Below the pieces are notes generated by a model. It worked only from the letters and a program-made list of their open reading frames with translations, ran no database searches and was not told the origin of the DNA. A program made the translations under genes and the position numbers. 5,035 nt of DNA from JAVBOF01 sp031550915 (GTDB lineage Bacteria > Bacillota > Clostridia > Christensenellales > MGBC116941), in the NCBI GenBank assembly GCA_031550915.1, contig JAVBOF010000078.1, forward strand, positions 1-5,035, given 5' to 3'. Shown here piece after piece: positions 4,743 through 5,035 of the stretch. Numbering within the stretch: position 1 is the first letter of the stretch; every line of letters begins with the position of its first letter.

Positions 4743-5035
4743 GGATAAAATAAACATTAGACCAACGACCGGGGTTTATGCGACTTATCAGCGACTCAGT
4801 TATCAACCCTGGACTGCAATAGCTGAGTTCGTGGACAACTCCACTTGGAACTACTTTTTACATAAAAAGGAGTTAAAGTCTATTCCCGCATTCAAAAAGC
4901 TATATGTAGCAATCGAATACAAAACAGGCAAGTCTGGGCAAGATGAACTTGTTATTACCGACAATGCATTTGGTATGGAAATAGAAGAATTTGAACGGGC
5001 TATTGTATTGGACAAACCTCCCAAAGATAAGAGTG
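4735..5035 (+). CDS. GHKL-type ATPase (MutL/MORC/Hsp90-like), N-terminal part (runs off the right edge)
   Basis: The first 100 codons of an ATP-binding protein of the gyrase B/Hsp90/histidine kinase/MutL superfamily. The N-box is EFVDNS (31-36), in which E31 would activate water and N35 would bind magnesium. The next motif is ITDNAFGM (74-81), where D76 contacts adenine; it differs from the usual DxGxG by having alanine at the first glycine. The spacing of about 40 residues between the motifs is normal for Hsp90/MutL-like folds. The ATG at 4735 overlaps the methyltransferase stop by 8 bases and is preceded by purine-rich GGGACGGG, suggesting coupled translation. Such ATPases are known from restriction-modification operons with C5 methyltransferases, where they are thought to act as ATP-driven DNA clamps or remodellers. 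The later motifs and any C-terminal domain are outside the window. A role in two-component signalling is unlikely because the motif order at the very N-terminus does not fit a sensor kinase. Confidence 0.85.
   Translation, partial: MTKDKINIRPTTGVYATYQRLSYQPWTAIAEFVDNSTWNYFLHKKELKSIPAFKKLYVAIEYKTGKSGQDELVITDNAFGMEIEEFERAIVLDKPPKDKS

Noticed and set aside
1..5035. CRISPR array, insertion sequence, integrase or transposase, rRNA.
   Set aside because: No regularly spaced direct repeats, no transposase or recombinase motifs and no rRNA-like sequence were seen on either strand.

Overview
The window looks like a piece of a Firmicutes chromosome, probably a clostridial (Ruminococcaceae-like) genome. 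The evidence is the form of the DinB and Fic proteins, strong GGAGG-type ribosome binding sites and sigma-A-like promoters. No 16S or other taxonomic marker is present, so this is an inference. The window has two halves of very different base composition. The left part (about 1-1752) carries host-type genes on the minus strand; positions 1021-1080 are 41/60 G+C. The right part (about 1900-5035) is AT-rich and carries plus-strand genes; positions 4021-4080 are 16/60 G+C. The right half therefore looks like horizontally acquired accessory DNA next to dinB.

Left half. Positions 1-422 hold the first 140 codons of a Fic-family protein (minus strand, cut by the window edge). It has an N-terminal inhibitory-helix motif, and its compact promoter is covered by a near-perfect 25-bp palindrome, a likely operator. 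Upstream of it on the same strand is a complete gene for DNA polymerase IV (dinB, 571-1752), with its own ribosome binding site, a candidate promoter and a second large inverted repeat over that promoter.

Middle. Positions 1753-2280 contain no certain gene. They hold the divergent control regions of dinB and of the right-hand operon, an 18-bp-stem hairpin (1901-1947), a doubtful 52-codon reading frame that starts in the hairpin arm, and a candidate promoter with a 13-bp palindrome for the right-hand operon.

Right half. Three tightly packed plus-strand genes form an apparent operon. They encode a two-domain PD-(D/E)XK restriction endonuclease with an AspBHI-like N-terminal domain (2281-3468), a complete cytosine-C5 DNA methyltransferase (3480-4742, GTG start, 11 bases after the previous stop), and the first 100 codons of a GHKL (gyrase/Hsp90/MutL/MORC-type) ATPase (4735-5035, overlapping the methyltransferase by 8 bases and running off the window).

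Together these suggest a multi-gene restriction-modification or anti-phage system of the kind in which a C5 methyltransferase and nuclease are linked to a MutL/MORC-like ATPase. The most interesting point is that the nuclease's N-terminal domain resembles modified-cytosine readers while its operon partner makes modified cytosine. Either the reader excludes the self mark, or the domain has been turned to a different use.
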